Part shown: piece by piece, positions 6,467-7,256 of the stretch
Numbering within the stretch: position 1 is the first letter of the stretch
Layout: every line of letters begins with the position of its first letter
Notes under the pieces: generated by a model
The model's input: the letters and a program-made list of their open reading frames with translations, nothing else
Told to the model about the DNA's origin: nothing
Databases searched by the model: none
Source: Candidatus Nitrosopumilus sp.
GTDB taxonomy: Archaea; Thermoproteota; Nitrososphaeria; Nitrososphaerales; Nitrosopumilaceae
DNA length: 7,256 nucleotides
Reading direction: 5' to 3'
Assembly: GCA_029880665.1 (NCBI GenBank)
Contig: JAOUNZ010000045.1
Coordinates: forward strand, 1-7,256
Position numbers and translations under genes: made by a program

Positions 6467-6484
6467 AGATCAAAATTTTGATCT
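6467..6484. repeat. 18-base perfect palindrome
   Basis: AGATCAAAATTTTGATCT reads the same on both strands with no spacer. It is not followed by a T-tract on either strand, so a dimeric DNA-binding site is more likely than a terminator. It lies about 55-80 bases upstream of the CxC microprotein promoter. Confidence 0.6.
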
Positions 6485-6563
6485 CAATAGGCATCCACAG
6501 TAAGAACATCATAATACTTTCCAATGTAGCCATTATTTTTGAAGATTGTGAGGTAATAAGAGA

Positions 6564-6663
6564 ATGCAATGGTGCCAATGAAGACTCCTATTTGGTATAG
6601 ATGGATGCATTAATTCTAGGGAAGTTTATGGTCTGGTAAACGATAAACAATGCACCATTGCAT
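6564..6663. repeat. 12-base exact inverted repeat spaced by 76 bases
   Basis: ATGCAATGGTGC at 6564-6575 is exactly complementary to GCACCATTGCAT at 6652-6663. The arms could close a stem around a 76-base loop in a transcript from either strand. No boundary duplication or mobile-element gene is present, so it is not called an insertion remnant. Confidence 0.5.
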
Positions 6664-6827
6664 GATTGCATAAGTTCGTTTTGGAATATAACCGACACGA
6701 AGAATTTATTCATGTAAATTCTCAGTATTGGCTAAATAGTATTTTTCAACATACAAAACAAGTGTTGGAACTGTCACCAAACAACTAACCGTTGCTGGTC
6801 TTAAGTTTCAATGCAATCTTAGTTATT

Positions 6828-6980
6828 TTAAGATCCACACGAGTTGCATTCAAATTTTTTCTTTGATTGATGAGCCTTTACAATATGACGCATGGTTCTG
6901 TCAGAATCTGAGAATTTCATGTTGCATTTTGGACAAATATTGCCTATCATCATCTCTTTCTTTCGTGAAAACAGACCCAT
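6828..6980 (-). CDS. C2H2 zinc-finger microprotein (50 residues)
   Basis: The frame from ATG at 6980 to TAA at 6828-6830 gives a 50-residue protein beginning MGLFSRKKEMMIGNICPKCN. Cys16, Cys19, His32 and His37 form a classical C2H2 finger (CPKC, twelve residues, H-x4-H in RHIVKAH). A basic linker and a second CxxC (Cys45, Cys48 in CNSC) follow at the very C-terminus. One-finger C2H2 proteins of this size are known in archaea; nucleic-acid binding or protein contact is plausible but inferred. The first nine residues nearly equal those of the coiled-coil protein starting at 980. AT-rich TATA-like sequence lies 21-36 bases before the ATG, fitting a short-leader promoter. The finger spacing and start make this a real gene with good likelihood, despite its small size. 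Confidence 0.82.
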   Translation of the reverse strand: MGLFSRKKEMMIGNICPKCNMKFSDSDRTMRHIVKAHQSKKKFECNSCGS

Positions 6981-7000
6981 ATCTTCAGGCTAGGAAACAT

Positions 7001-7016
7001 CAATAAAACTTTTAAG
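7001..7016 (-). promoter_or_regulatory. TATA-like promoter element for the zinc-finger microprotein
   Basis: On the minus strand CTTAAAAGTTTTATTG lies 21-36 bases before the ATG at 6980. Either the TTAAAAG or the TTTTATTG part could be the TATA box. The exact element cannot be fixed by eye. Confidence 0.4.
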
Positions 7017-7132
7017 AATTATACCTCATCTTAGTTTTAGAAAGATCACTCAAGTTTTGAACAATAGAAAATACAATATCAAGGAGAGAATTTCACAAAT
7101 TTCGATACATTGTAGTCTTAATATATTGAAGG

Positions 7133-7230
7133 CGCCGGGAGGGAGATTTGAACTCCCGTTCCCTTGCGAGAACGCGCTTTATGGTTAATAATTTCCAGGC
7201 GCGCGCCCTACCAGGCTAGGCGACCCCGGC
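7133..7230 (-). tRNA. tRNA-Ser(GGA) with a short anticodon-loop intron
   Basis: On the minus strand the full type II cloverleaf can be drawn. The acceptor stem is GCCGGGG/TCCCGGC with a final G-T pair. The D arm is GCCT-AGCCTGGTA-GGGC and the anticodon stem CGCGC/GCGCG. A 15-base variable arm TTCTCGCAAGGGAAC forms its own stem, and the T arm is GGGAG-TTCAAAT-CTCCC. Discriminator G73 and the long variable arm are the archaeal serine identity signs. The anticodon loop is 21 bases instead of 7; removing about 14 bases leaves CTGGAAA with anticodon GGA (7194-7196), which reads UCC and UCU. The mature tRNA would be 84 bases before CCA addition. CCA is not encoded. No clear promoter is visible in the 26 bases upstream. 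Confidence 0.93.
7179..7192 (-). other. Intron of tRNA-Ser(GGA), about 14 bases
   Basis: The bases ATTATTAACCATAA interrupt the anticodon loop at the usual archaeal site between positions 37 and 38. CCA in the intron can pair with T33-G34-G35, giving a short central helix of a relaxed bulge-helix-bulge motif for the splicing endonuclease. Runs of A at both ends mean the exact cut sites can slide by a base or so, while the spliced loop stays the same. Confidence 0.75.
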
Positions 7231-7256
7231 ACAAGTCTTGCGACAAATGTAATTGG

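Larger units (their letters stand above)
6385..6827. other. Gap of about 440 bases with repeats and only undecidable short frames
   Basis: Between the two microprotein genes there is no convincing gene. The stretch contains the promoter of the CxC microprotein, a 7-base inverted repeat, an 18-base palindrome and a 12-base inverted repeat. Three short frames of about 40 codons exist: 6478-6600 on the plus strand, 6484-6609 on the minus strand (no start codon), and 6588-6713 on the minus strand (MNKFFVSVIFQNELMQSCNG...). The first two overlap antisense in register and each looks protein-like, so base composition alone cannot decide between them. Confidence 0.5.

Noticed and set aside
6564..6663. 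The 12-base inverted repeat as ends of a miniature transposable element
   Set aside because: No flanking target duplication is visible, no second copy occurs in the window, and the enclosed segment is only 76 bases.
6588..6713. Minus-strand 41-residue frame beginning MNKFFVSVIFQNELMQSCNG
   Set aside because: It has an ATG, but no clear TATA box at the right spacing, no motif, and a length expected by chance in AT-rich DNA. It also overlaps the inverted repeat arm.
6777..6798. Small interrupted hairpin CCA..CAAC / GTTG.TGG
   Set aside because: The stem is short with an internal loop and no T-tract; it is not distinguishable from chance.
6868..6911. TGATGA and CTGA resembling C and D boxes of a small guide RNA on the plus strand
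   Set aside because: The C box lacks the leading purine, no internal C'/D' pair or terminal stem is evident, and the bases are accounted for by the zinc-finger gene on the other strand.

Overview
The window looks like part of the chromosome of an ammonia-oxidising thaumarchaeon of the Nitrosopumilus type (Nitrososphaeria). The archaeal signs are a class I lysyl-tRNA synthetase, a stand-alone radical-SAM/GNAT Elp3, a type II tRNA-Ser with an anticodon-loop intron and no complete encoded CCA, TATA-like boxes about 25 bases before start codons (short-leader or leaderless transcripts), strong AT-richness and very tight gene packing. No transposase, integrase, CRISPR array or other mobile-element signature was seen. 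The taxonomic call is inference from gene types and style, not from a search.

Region by region. Bases 3-206 (+) hold the C-terminal end of a probable FMN-binding PPOX-family protein, which meets the next gene tail to tail in a shared TCATGA. Bases 4398 to 201 (-) form a probable four-gene operon, in transcription order: elp3 (tRNA U34 modification), lysS (tRNA-Lys charging), a 66-residue two-helix membrane protein and a 259-residue coiled-coil protein. A possible 43-codon frame lies just before elp3. A 93-residue Cys/His-rich protein (4886-4605, -, GTG start) and an L-2-hydroxyglutarate-oxidase-type flavoprotein (4974-6278, +, TTG start) diverge from an 87-base intergenic region carrying two matching TATA-like boxes.

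The last kilobase has no long gene but is not empty. It holds a bidirectional terminator-like hairpin, a 27-residue CxC/CxCH microprotein with a well-placed TATA box, an 18-base perfect palindrome, a 12-base exact inverted repeat, a 50-residue C2H2 zinc-finger microprotein, and tRNA-Ser(GGA) with a roughly 14-base intron, all three genes on the minus strand.

How it fits together: elp3 plus lysS is a translation module, since Elp3 modifies U34 of tRNAs such as tRNA-Lys(UUU), which LysS charges. The coiled-coil and zinc-finger proteins, 6 kb apart, start almost identically (MGLFGRKKE and MGLFSRKKE), which hints at a shared N-terminal targeting or interaction tag. I see no obvious multi-gene novel system; the most noteworthy undescribed material is the group of tiny metal-binding proteins and palindromes between 6290 and 6980.
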